Positions 1 through 5,308 are shown, counted from the stretch's first letter. The stretch is 6,248 nt of DNA from Sphaerochaeta sp. UBA5849 (GCA_002432715.1 DJGJ01000021.1:19533-25780); one strand, 5' to 3'. Numbers and translations are program-made. The notes: generated by a model not told the origin, from the sequence alone.

Positions 1-24
1 TTGACCGCCCCCAAGGAGAGCGGC

Positions 25-57
25 GATATGTCATACACCTGCACGCAGGTCCATATC
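25..57. repeat. Compound inverted repeat (nested dyads)
   Basis: The outer arms GATATG (25-30) and CATATC (52-57) are perfect complements. They enclose a second perfect pair, ACCTGC (37-42) and GCAGGT (45-50), separated by only AC. The two stems are joined by an asymmetric internal loop (six bases on one side, one on the other). This could be a protein-binding dyad or a hairpin in the leader of a gene to the left. No function is shown by the sequence. Confidence 0.5.
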
Positions 58-291
58 CAAACTACCGGGTGTTTTTGTCACCAACCCGCCATTGATAGCG
101 TACGCTTGGTTTTTGCATCTGTCAACGAAAAAATACATCTTTTCAAAATCCTTTTGATTTTTTATAATGAAATCATTAAATTTTCAATTAATCGATGAAA
201 GAATATCGCTAATTCTCGTTTTATCTCATAGCAAATGCATATTATTTAAAAGTATGTATAAATTGTTTATTTATAGTACTTTATGTAATTC

Positions 292-316
292 CTTCTTTCA
301 TAGTCATGAAAGGAAG
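292..316. repeat. Hairpin-forming inverted repeat
   Basis: CTTCTTTCAT (292-301) pairs with ATGAAAGGAAG (306-316) over ten base pairs with one bulged G and a four-base loop, AGTC. It lies about 100 bases downstream of the permease stop codon. No U-run follows on either strand, so it is not a standard terminator. It might be a 3'-end stability element of the gudD operon transcript, or chance in AT-rich DNA. Confidence 0.35.
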
Positions 317-347
317 CACAAAAACACAGTGTACAAAGGACACACAT

Positions 348-395
348 ATTCAAAAAATCAATGAAATTTTATATAACATCATTTGATTTTTCAAA
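348..395 (-). terminator. Possible weak AT-rich terminator or 3'-end stem after the permease gene
   Basis: An imperfect inverted repeat runs from 349-363 to 380-394: about 14 base pairs, one bulge on each side and a loop of about 16 bases. In the minus-strand transcript the descending arm contains a run of six U residues, and the stem begins about 22 bases after the permease stop codon. There is no GC-rich core, so efficiency would be low. No better intrinsic terminator was seen for the gudD-permease operon in this window. Confidence 0.3.
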
Positions 396-416
396 GTAAA
401 AACAAATACCCGGACT

Positions 417-1331
417 CTACAGAATCATCCCCCAGAAAGGAATGGAAATCAAAGAGAGCATCGTACTTATGATCACCAGCTTGGAAGCATAGGTGGTATC
501 CCTTCCATACTTGGAAGCCAGGATGACTGTAGAAGAACCGCCGGGCATTGCAGCAAGAATAACCCCCACTCCGATGAGCAGCCTATCAATGCCCAGCAGC
601 TGTCCTGCTACAAGGGAAACCAAGGGAATAAAGACCAAACGAAGGAAGGAAAACTGCACAAGATGGGTATCGATGCGAAGGTGCTCCTTCTCCATCTCCC
701 CGAACAACGAACCGATAAGGAGCATGGATAGGGCCGTGGTGCAACCACCCAGACTTGAAAGGGTCATCCGGGCGAAGGTGGGAATCGGAAGGCGGGTGAC
801 CATCAGAACAAGACCGACATAGACTGCAACCATGCATGGATGCAGGATGACCTTCATTGCCGCCTGCTTCTTATTGGCGGCAGCCGGGCTGAAAATAGCA
901 AGGCCCGCCGTCCACATCACCACCCGTTGGGGAATGAGGTAGATGGAGGCGTACATCAGGCCGGTCGCCCCAAACAGCTCTCCTGCAATCGGAAGCCCCA
1001 AAAATCCTGCATTGGAAACAAGAATGCCATAGTGGAGAACACTGCGCTTGGCATGATCAACCTTGCGAAACGTGATACGGGTCAAAAGATAGCAGAATAC
1101 CTGCACTCCTACCGAAATAAGAAAAATCACGGACATGGATGCAAGCAGCTCGGCATTGATATCTATCTGAAAGGAAAGAACGATGCTGCACGGAAGGGTG
1201 ACATAAAGGACCAGGTCGGTGAGCAAAGTCTTGGCGGTATCGTTGAAGATACCGACCTTTCGCAATACCAAACCGATTGCCAGCAGGGCGAACAGTTGCC
1301 CCTGCAGATTCCAGAGACTGGAAAAATCCAT
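417..1331 (-). CDS. AEC-family (auxin efflux carrier) permease, probable organic or sugar-acid transporter
   Basis: This is an integral inner-membrane transporter of 304 residues with about ten hydrophobic segments arranged as two five-helix halves, the usual size and plan of the AEC (PF03547, malate permease-like) family. Family signatures are visible: LYVTLPCSIVLSF near residues 42-54, SNAGFLGLPI near 106-115, HPCMVAVYVGL near 164-174, and MPGGSSTVILASKYG near 262-276. The start was placed at MDFSS (1329-1331) because GGGGAG at 1338-1343 lies six bases upstream. The ATG at 1335-1337 abuts that site with no spacing, and the longest frame (from 1358) would begin inside the intercistronic hairpin. 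The gene follows gudD by 51 bp on the same strand, so it is probably cotranscribed and likely moves glucarate or a related diacid (inference). Known AEC members carry malate, malonate or other carboxylates, so the substrate is not fixed by sequence. Confidence 0.88.
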   Translation of the reverse strand: MDFSSLWNLQGQLFALLAIGLVLRKVGIFNDTAKTLLTDLVLYVTLPCSIVLSFQIDINAELLASMSVIFLISVGVQVFCYLLTRITFRKVDHAKRSVLHYGILVSNAGFLGLPIAGELFGATGLMYASIYLIPQRVVMWTAGLAIFSPAAANKKQAAMKVILHPCMVAVYVGLVLMVTRLPIPTFARMTLSSLGGCTTALSMLLIGSLFGEMEKEHLRIDTHLVQFSFLRLVFIPLVSLVAGQLLGIDRLLIGVGVILAAMPGGSSTVILASKYGRDTTYASKLVIISTMLSLISIPFWGMIL

Positions 1332-1337
1332 CTGCAT

Positions 1338-1343
1338 CTCCCC
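1338..1343 (-). promoter_or_regulatory. Ribosome binding site deciding the permease start
   Basis: GGGGAG in the minus strand is followed by ATGCAGATG. The first ATG touches the site and the second lies six bases away, which is the normal distance. This favours the second ATG. The site begins only a few bases after the intercistronic hairpin, so that structure may influence initiation. Confidence 0.65.
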
Positions 1344-1346
1344 TTT

Positions 1347-1371
1347 CAGACAGAGCACAAGGCTCTGCCTG
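1347..1371 (-). promoter_or_regulatory. Intercistronic hairpin between gudD and the permease gene
   Basis: In the minus-strand transcript CAGGCAGAGC and GCUCUGUCUG form a continuous ten-base-pair stem with one G-U pair, closing a five-base loop (CUUGU). It starts 11 bases after the gudD stop codon and ends three bases before the AAAGGGGAG ribosome-binding segment of the permease gene. No U-tract follows, so it is unlikely to terminate. It is better read as an RNA-processing or stability element, or a translational-coupling element (inference). Confidence 0.6.
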
Positions 1372-1382
1372 CATGCTCATGC

Positions 1383-2708
1383 TCAGCGAACCAAGGCAGG
1401 ACGCTTGGGGTCGAACTTCCAGCCGGGAATCAGATACTGCATGCCGATCGAGTCATCGCGGGCTCCGAGGCAGTTCTGTTCGTAGACCTTGTTGGCCTTC
1501 AGGATCTGGTCGCGGTCCACCTCGATGCCCAGGCCCGGCTTGTCGGAAATCGCAATATGACCGTCCTCGATCTTGGGAGGATTGACGGTCAGCCGTTCAA
1601 TGCCCTCCTGCCAAATCCAGTGGGTGTCGATGGCGGTAGGATTGCCCGGGACAGCAGCACCGACATGGGCGATCATAGCCAAGGAGATGTCGAAATGGTT
1701 GTTGGAATGCGACCCCCACGTCAGACCGAACTCATCACAGAGCTGGCCGACCCGTACCGCTCCGCTCATGGTCCAGAAATGGCAGTCGGCAAGGGGAATG
1801 TCCACACTCTGGAGCTCAAGCGAGTGTCCGAATTCACGCCAGTCGGTGGCGATCATGTTGGTGGCGGTGGGAAGACCGGTGGCACGGCGGAACTCGCTGA
1901 GCACCTCGCGCCCGCTATAGCCCTTCTCAGCGCCGCAGGGGTCCTCGCAATAGGTGAGAATGCCATGCATGTCCTTGCACAGCGAGATGGCTTCCTTAAG
2001 CGACCACCCACCATTGGGGTCGAGGGTCATGCGGGCTTCGGGATAGGCCTTCTTCAACGCCTTGATCACCTCGATCTCCTGCCTCCCCACCAGCACTCCA
2101 CCCTTGAGCTTGAAATCCTTGAAGCCATACAGCTGTTGGCTGGAGCGGGCAAGTTCTACAACAGCATCGGCGTCCAAGGCCTCTTCATGGCGAAGGCGGT
2201 ACCAATCGACAGTATTGTTCTCATCTGCATAGTAAGGCAGATCGGTCTTCCTGCGGTCGGCTATGAAAAACAGGTATCCAAGCACCTTCACGCGGTCGCG
2301 CACCATGCCGTCCCCGAGCAGGGAAGCCACGGGAACCTCCAAGTATTGGCCGAGCAGATCGAGCAGCGGAGCCTCAATCGCGGTTACGACATGAATGCCG
2401 GTCCTCAGATCGAAGGTCTGCAGACCACGGACGTCGCTCTCGTCGTTTCCCAAGGCTGCCTTTACTTTCAGCAGTGTCTGCTTGTATGCGCTGAGCTTTG
2501 AACCTTCGACGACAGGCTTGACCTGTTCCAGGGCACGGGTGATCTTCTGTCCACCGGGGACCTCCCCAACACCGGTGTTTCCCTGGCTGTCGGTGAGAAT
2601 GACGATATTTCGGGTAAAAAAGGGAGCATGGGCTCCGCTGAGGTTCAGCAGCATGCTGTCCTTGCCTGCTACGGGATAGACTTCCATCTTCTGGATATAC
2701 GGTGTCAT
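1383..2708 (-). CDS. gudD: Glucarate dehydratase
   Basis: Enolase-superfamily enzyme that dehydrates D-glucarate (and usually L-idarate) to 5-keto-4-deoxy-D-glucarate in the cytoplasm, the first step of aldarate catabolism. At 441 residues it matches the family length and can be aligned from memory with E. coli GudD end to end, including AGKDSMLLNLSGAHAPFFTR near the N-terminus, RGLQTFDLRT (94-103), DWYRLRHEEA and the C-terminal GARDDSIGMQYLIPGW. The catalytic set is intact: KLK with K200 and K202, metal ligands D230, E255 and N284 (Asn is typical of this group), and the D308/H334 dyad in IPLAD and WGSHSNNHFD. The start has AGGAGG seven bases upstream. It is first in a minus-strand operon with the AEC permease gene and divergent from an IclR regulator gene. 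No GudX-like paralogue lies next to it. The related galactarate dehydratase is a different fold, so confusion is unlikely. Confidence 0.97.
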   Translation of the reverse strand: MTPYIQKMEVYPVAGKDSMLLNLSGAHAPFFTRNIVILTDSQGNTGVGEVPGGQKITRALEQVKPVVEGSKLSAYKQTLLKVKAALGNDESDVRGLQTFDLRTGIHVVTAIEAPLLDLLGQYLEVPVASLLGDGMVRDRVKVLGYLFFIADRRKTDLPYYADENNTVDWYRLRHEEALDADAVVELARSSQQLYGFKDFKLKGGVLVGRQEIEVIKALKKAYPEARMTLDPNGGWSLKEAISLCKDMHGILTYCEDPCGAEKGYSGREVLSEFRRATGLPTATNMIATDWREFGHSLELQSVDIPLADCHFWTMSGAVRVGQLCDEFGLTWGSHSNNHFDISLAMIAHVGAAVPGNPTAIDTHWIWQEGIERLTVNPPKIEDGHIAISDKPGLGIEVDRDQILKANKVYEQNCLGARDDSIGMQYLIPGWKFDPKRPALVR

Positions 2709-2715
2709 GGGTTCT

Positions 2716-2721
2716 CCTCCT
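2716..2721 (-). promoter_or_regulatory. Strong ribosome binding site of gudD
   Basis: AGGAGG in the minus strand lies seven bases before the gudD ATG, a full consensus match at good spacing. It supports the chosen start and suggests high translation once the operon is transcribed. Confidence 0.85.
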
Positions 2722-2760
2722 GATCGGGAACATGGTGTTCAGACTACGTTCACCTTCAAG

Positions 2761-2787
2761 GCTATAACGGTTTTCCATGATTGTCAA
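2761..2787 (-). promoter_or_regulatory. Candidate promoter of the gudD operon
   Basis: The minus strand has a perfect TTGACA (2782-2787). The best downstream box is TATAGC (2761-2766) at a short 15-bp spacing; at the ideal 17 bp only TAGCCT is present. Transcription would start about 45 bases before the gudD ATG. The suboptimal spacing would suit an activated or tightly regulated promoter. Other AT-rich boxes further upstream are possible alternatives. Confidence 0.4.
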
Positions 2788-2809
2788 TTTAATGTTAGTT
2801 TTTTATAAT
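2781..2809 (+). promoter_or_regulatory. Strong sigma70-like promoter reading toward the IclR gene
   Basis: TTGTCA (2781-2786) and a perfect TATAAT (2804-2809) are separated by exactly 17 bp, the best promoter match in the window. Its -35 box overlaps the minus-strand TTGACA of the gudD promoter candidate, so the two promoters would compete for the same DNA. A start near 2816 would leave a leader of about 200 bases before the regulator ATG. Confidence 0.5.
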
Positions 2810-2830
2810 AGCATATTAATATTTTATAAT
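2801..2830 (+). repeat. Direct repeat TTTTATAAT, 21-bp period
   Basis: TTTTATAAT occurs at 2801-2809 and again at 2822-2830, so the copies sit 21 bp apart, about two helical turns, and face the same side of the DNA. Between them lies the palindrome ATATTAATAT. AT-richness makes chance recurrence possible. The spacing is what one would expect for cooperative protein binding. Confidence 0.4.
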
Positions 2831-2961
2831 GTTATTTGACTAATTTACCTTTAAAGTCTCATAAACAAAGAGGCTGGAGCAGGCCCATACAATTTCTTAC
2901 CGATGCCCTCGAAGTAAATCTGCATTATTGGTTTGATTATCCAATTTTTTCGTGCAATACT

Positions 2962-2990
2962 ATAACAACATTATACAAATCAACTATACT
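2962..2990 (+). promoter_or_regulatory. Candidate proximal promoter of the IclR regulator gene
   Basis: TATACT (2985-2990) matches the -10 consensus at five of six positions, with ATAACA (2962-2967, four of six) 17 bp upstream. Transcription would begin about 20 bases before the regulator ATG, giving a short normal leader. It competes with the stronger-looking distal promoter at 2781-2809 as the real start of the message. Confidence 0.4.
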
Positions 2991-3004
2991 TTCTAATGCA
3001 AATC

Positions 3005-3010
3005 GAGGAA
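3005..3010 (+). promoter_or_regulatory. Ribosome binding site fixing the IclR start
   Basis: GAGGAA lies five bases before the ATG at 3016. No comparable site precedes the TTG that opens the longer frame at 2836, so this site decides the start and shortens the protein by 60 residues relative to the longest frame. Confidence 0.75.
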
Positions 3011-3015
3011 CCATC

Positions 3016-3807
3016 ATGCCCATTGATACCGACAAGTACAATATCAAGACTGTAGCCCGTTGTTTTCAAATCTTGGACTACGCCTCCGATCAGAGCGGTC
3101 CCATCTCCATCCAGGATGTGTGCACAGCCCTCGATACCAACAGCAACATGGCATTCCGCTTGCTTGCAAGCCTGCAAAACTCAGGCTATATGACCAAGGA
3201 CCCGTATACAGGCCTCTATGCCATCTCCCTGAAAACACTGAAGCTCAGCAGAAGCGCCCTGCAGTCGCAGGAGATCCGCAAGGTGACGATGCCGTACCTG
3301 GAACTGCTGTGGAACCAGTTTCCCAAGGCAAACGTGAACATGGCCGTCTTTTACAATGGAGAGGTGCTGATGCTCGACCGCATCGATACGCAATCCACTC
3401 CCCGCACCTACTTCACCCCCGGCCGGCAGCTTCCGTTTCACTGCACCGCCCTCGGCAAGGTCCTTACCTGTGAGCTGCCTGAACAAGAGCTGGACAAGCT
3501 CATCCACGACAAGGGGTTGAACCGCTATACCGAGAAGACAATCACCGACCCCAATGCATTGAAGGAAGAGCTTGCAAAAGTCCGCAAGGAAGGAGCCGCC
3601 CGTGACCGCAACGAGTTCATCGATGGGGACAACTGCTCGGCAGTCCCTGTGCGCGGCCGTGACGGAAAAATCATTGCAGGCATCAGCGTAAGCGCCCTCA
3701 CCTCCAATATGGCGGTCGAGGAGATAGAGGCAGCCATCCCCAGATTGAAGGACACCGCCTCCAAGATCTCCTATGTGATGGGCTACACTACCCAGCCGGG
3801 GATGTGA
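3016..3807 (+). CDS. IclR-family transcriptional regulator, probable regulator of the gudD operon
   Basis: Cytoplasmic DNA-binding regulator of 263 residues, the normal IclR size. An N-terminal winged helix-turn-helix spans about residues 9-72 (TVARCFQILDYAS, then ISIQDVCTALDTNSNMAFRLLASL with the recognition helix, then GYMTKDPYTGLYAIS). The C-terminal effector domain follows, with the family stretches FHCTALGKVL (141-150) and EFIDGDNCSAVPVRGRDGKIIAGISVSA (200-227). The ATG at 3016 was chosen because GAGGAA lies five bases upstream and the protein then begins just before the helix-turn-helix. The longer upstream frame lacks a usable start. It is divergent from gudD, a classic arrangement for a local regulator. 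The ligand is likely glucarate or a breakdown product (inference). Its last 20 bases overlap the convergent ATPase gene. Confidence 0.93.
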   Translation: MPIDTDKYNIKTVARCFQILDYASDQSGPISIQDVCTALDTNSNMAFRLLASLQNSGYMTKDPYTGLYAISLKTLKLSRSALQSQEIRKVTMPYLELLWNQFPKANVNMAVFYNGEVLMLDRIDTQSTPRTYFTPGRQLPFHCTALGKVLTCELPEQELDKLIHDKGLNRYTEKTITDPNALKEELAKVRKEGAARDRNEFIDGDNCSAVPVRGRDGKIIAGISVSALTSNMAVEEIEAAIPRLKDTASKISYVMGYTTQPGM

Positions 3808-5176
3808 TCGACACCATTTGTTCTACGCCAACCAAGGTGGCCAGCTTTGCTTCTTTCAGCTCATCGGTAAACCCTGATTTGGAGAACAGCCAATACTCGG
3901 CCTGTTCTCCTTTCAGTAAGAGAGTACTACGCTGGACCAGACGGGCATAATCGCTCAGCCCAACCTTGGTTGTTCTCCATTTGCATTCTGCAAAAACCAT
4001 CCCACCCTGTACATCTTCGGCAACCAAATCCAATTCCTCATTCTGTTGATTGTGTTGGTCGAATCCCCACCAATGAGAGATTGCAATGATGGGTCTATCC
4101 GTGTGTTGGAGAAAATATGCATGGCACATTTGCTCAAACTGCCTCCCCACAAATTGATCCATATGCTGTTCCAAAAGAAGTAAGGGACCTTCTGGTTTTC
4201 CTTGCTCCAACAAAGCAAGATATGGATACACAAAACGCAGATAAAAAGCAAAAAGGGAATCAGAAATCCGATAGACCCCTTTCTTGATTTGTTTCTCACC
4301 GAAAGGCAGTTCTTTGGTAACAAGACCCAGTGTTTGAAGTGTTGCAAGGAGAGCAGCCAGATGTGCCGAGCTGACTCCGAGTTTATCCGCCATCTGGTTT
4401 GGTTTCGTGGTTCCCGAAGCAAGAAGCGCTAAAACTTGTGCATATTGGTCCGGATTTCGCGTCTCCATGGAAAGCAAAAATTGTGGTTCGTAGTACAAAG
4501 CACCTGTTTTCTCGAACCAAATCTCCCTGATTGCCTCCCACAAAGGCGTTTTTGATGCAAAATAGTGTACGTACAAGGGAACGCCACCGGTCATCGCTTG
4601 CACGAGAACCGACTCTATCGGACTTCGGCCACATAGCAAGGCTGTTTCGGCAAGAGAGAAAGAGTTGAGTTTCAATGTCCTTGTTCGACGACCGTACAAT
4701 GGGCTTTTCGATCCCATTACTTCCTGTTCCATAAAACTGACTGATGAGCCGGTGAGAATAATCATGAGTTTGGTCTTCTTCAACATGTGGTCGATTGCAT
4801 ATTGAAGTACACTCATACTATTCGGAATGGATGAACAGAAATAGGGAAACTCATCGATTACAAAAATCAGTCGCTCATGCTCAGAAATTTCGGCAAGATA
4901 CTCCAATGCCTTTTCGAAACTGGCAAATTGCACTTGGGCTTTCTGAAGCAGGGAATCACTGATGGCCTCTGACAACTTTGCCAGGCCGATTGTTTCTGTT
5001 CCTTTTTGGGCCATGTGATACACTGCACGCTTTTCTTCACAGAATCGTACCACTAATGACGTTTTGCCGATTCTTCGCCTACCATACATGACACAGAATT
5101 CAAAATCCTGCGATGCATACGCTTTTTCAAGATAGCCGAGCTCTTCTTCTCTTCCGATGAATAGTTGTTCATTCAT
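3788..5176 (-). CDS. Archaeal-type P-loop ATPase with DUF234-like C-terminal domain
   Basis: A soluble 462-residue protein of the widespread ATPase (PF01637) plus DUF234 (PF03008) family; its biological role is not established. In order: N-terminal FIGREEEL (6-13), Walker A GRRRIGKTS (32-40), Walker B LIFVIDEF (103-110), a sensor-like LTGSS (141-145), a winged-helix region (about 244-305), then FYLRFVYPY (311-319). The C-terminal part contains ELDLV (381-385) and FAECKW (395-400), the ExD and ExK pattern of PD-(D/E)XK nuclease folds. All key residues appear intact. The start follows family practice, but no clear ribosome binding site precedes it. The gene is visibly less GC-rich than its neighbours, has its own dyad-bearing upstream region, and overlaps the IclR gene tail to tail, all pointing to a separately acquired unit. 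It has no evident link to glucarate metabolism. Confidence 0.9.
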   Translation of the reverse strand: MNEQLFIGREEELGYLEKAYASQDFEFCVMYGRRRIGKTSLVVRFCEEKRAVYHMAQKGTETIGLAKLSEAISDSLLQKAQVQFASFEKALEYLAEISEHERLIFVIDEFPYFCSSIPNSMSVLQYAIDHMLKKTKLMIILTGSSVSFMEQEVMGSKSPLYGRRTRTLKLNSFSLAETALLCGRSPIESVLVQAMTGGVPLYVHYFASKTPLWEAIREIWFEKTGALYYEPQFLLSMETRNPDQYAQVLALLASGTTKPNQMADKLGVSSAHLAALLATLQTLGLVTKELPFGEKQIKKGVYRISDSLFAFYLRFVYPYLALLEQGKPEGPLLLLEQHMDQFVGRQFEQMCHAYFLQHTDRPIIAISHWWGFDQHNQQNEELDLVAEDVQGGMVFAECKWRTTKVGLSDYARLVQRSTLLLKGEQAEYWLFSKSGFTDELKEAKLATLVGVEQMVSITSPAG

Positions 5177-5198
5177 GGATGTAGTCTATCACTCAATT

Positions 5199-5230
5199 AC
5201 GTTTTAGTAAATCATATTTTAGTAAAACGT
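5199..5230. promoter_or_regulatory. 32-bp operator-like dyad with twin TTTTAGTAAA half-sites upstream of the ATPase gene
   Basis: The element reads the same on both strands at 26 of 32 positions. The outer arms ACGTTTTA and TAAAACGT are perfect complements. Within it TTTTAGTAAA occurs twice (5202-5211 and 5217-5226) with a 15-bp period, and the second copy extends to an 11-bp palindrome around a central G. A minus-strand TATGAT box (complement of 5211-5216) falls in the middle, so a bound protein would cover the ATPase promoter. It lies 23 bases before the ATPase start. Autoregulation through the ATPase winged helix is an inference. Confidence 0.6.
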
Positions 5231-5250
5231 GTTTTTGTACTTCATCTGTT

Positions 5251-5308
5251 ATACAAAGCAAGAGGCCGCCCTTTTTTTCGGACAGCCTCGACTTTGATTG
5301 CTTTGTAT
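5251..5308 (-). terminator. Intrinsic terminator of the DapA-family gene
   Basis: In the minus-strand RNA GAGGCUGUCC pairs with GGGCGGCCUC over ten base pairs (two G-U) around an eight-base GAAAAAAA loop, followed directly by UUGCUUUGUAU. That tail is perfectly complementary over 11 bases to AUACAAAGCAA upstream, giving an extended stem with one eight-base bulge. On the plus strand the two G-U pairs become C-A mismatches, so the structure is optimised for minus-strand transcripts. It starts 20 bases after the stop codon of the DapA-family gene and would insulate it from the ATPase gene. Confidence 0.8.

Larger units (their letters stand above)
1..416. other. Intergenic region with no supported gene; structured GC-rich left end, AT-rich right part
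   Basis: No reading frame here has both a credible start with a ribosome binding site and a recognisable product. The left 110 bases are GC-rich and contain nested inverted repeats (25-57), a possible stem CGGGT/ACCCG (66-88) and the palindrome AGCGTACGCT (97-106). On the minus strand a perfect TTGACA lies at 120-125 with a poor TACGCT 17 bp further on. A gene beyond the left edge could therefore start here with a structured leader (inference). Positions 140-168 hold a plus-strand TTTTCA, 17 bp, TATAAT match, but no plus-strand gene follows it. The remainder is AT-rich and lies downstream of the permease gene. Confidence 0.6.
2709..3015. promoter_or_regulatory. Divergent control region between gudD and the IclR regulator gene
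   Basis: This 307-bp stretch has no supported gene. The upstream frame joined to the IclR gene begins with TTG at 2836 without a ribosome binding site and encodes nothing typical of the family. The part from about 2780 to 2850 is very AT-rich and holds overlapping promoter boxes for both strands, the palindromes ATTGTCAAT (2780-2788) and ATATTAATAT (2813-2822), and a TTTTATAAT direct repeat. A further weak dyad, ATTGG (2927-2931) with CCAAT (2941-2945), lies nearer the regulator. IclR proteins usually bind such divergent regions, but which of these is an operator cannot be decided here. Confidence 0.7.

Noticed and set aside
64..117. A short minus-strand peptide, MQKPSVRYQW..., as a leader peptide or gene start
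   Set aside because: It ends after 18 codons, lacks a ribosome binding site and overlaps the putative promoter spacer.
1..364. Two 65-residue plus-strand frames at 1-198 and 167-364
   Set aside because: Neither has a ribosome binding site, domain or coding-like composition; the second is in AT-rich spacer.
1332..1358. The longer permease start at 1358
   Set aside because: Its ATG-proximal sequence forms the intercistronic hairpin and the ribosome binding site of the shorter start, and it would add residues before the first membrane helix that the family does not need.
840..2501. A 553-residue open frame on the plus strand opposite gudD and the permease gene
   Set aside because: It lies antisense to two well-supported genes, has no recognisable domain or start signal, and its openness follows from the codon composition of gudD.
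2836..3015. A 60-residue N-terminal extension of the IclR protein
   Set aside because: It starts with TTG without a ribosome binding site, lies in AT-rich promoter-like DNA, and is absent from the normal IclR plan, whereas the ATG at 3016 has a good site.
5199..5230. A CRISPR array or transposon end based on the twin repeat
   Set aside because: There are only two 10-bp copies with a 5-bp gap, no further repeats or spacers, and no transposase nearby; an operator fits better.
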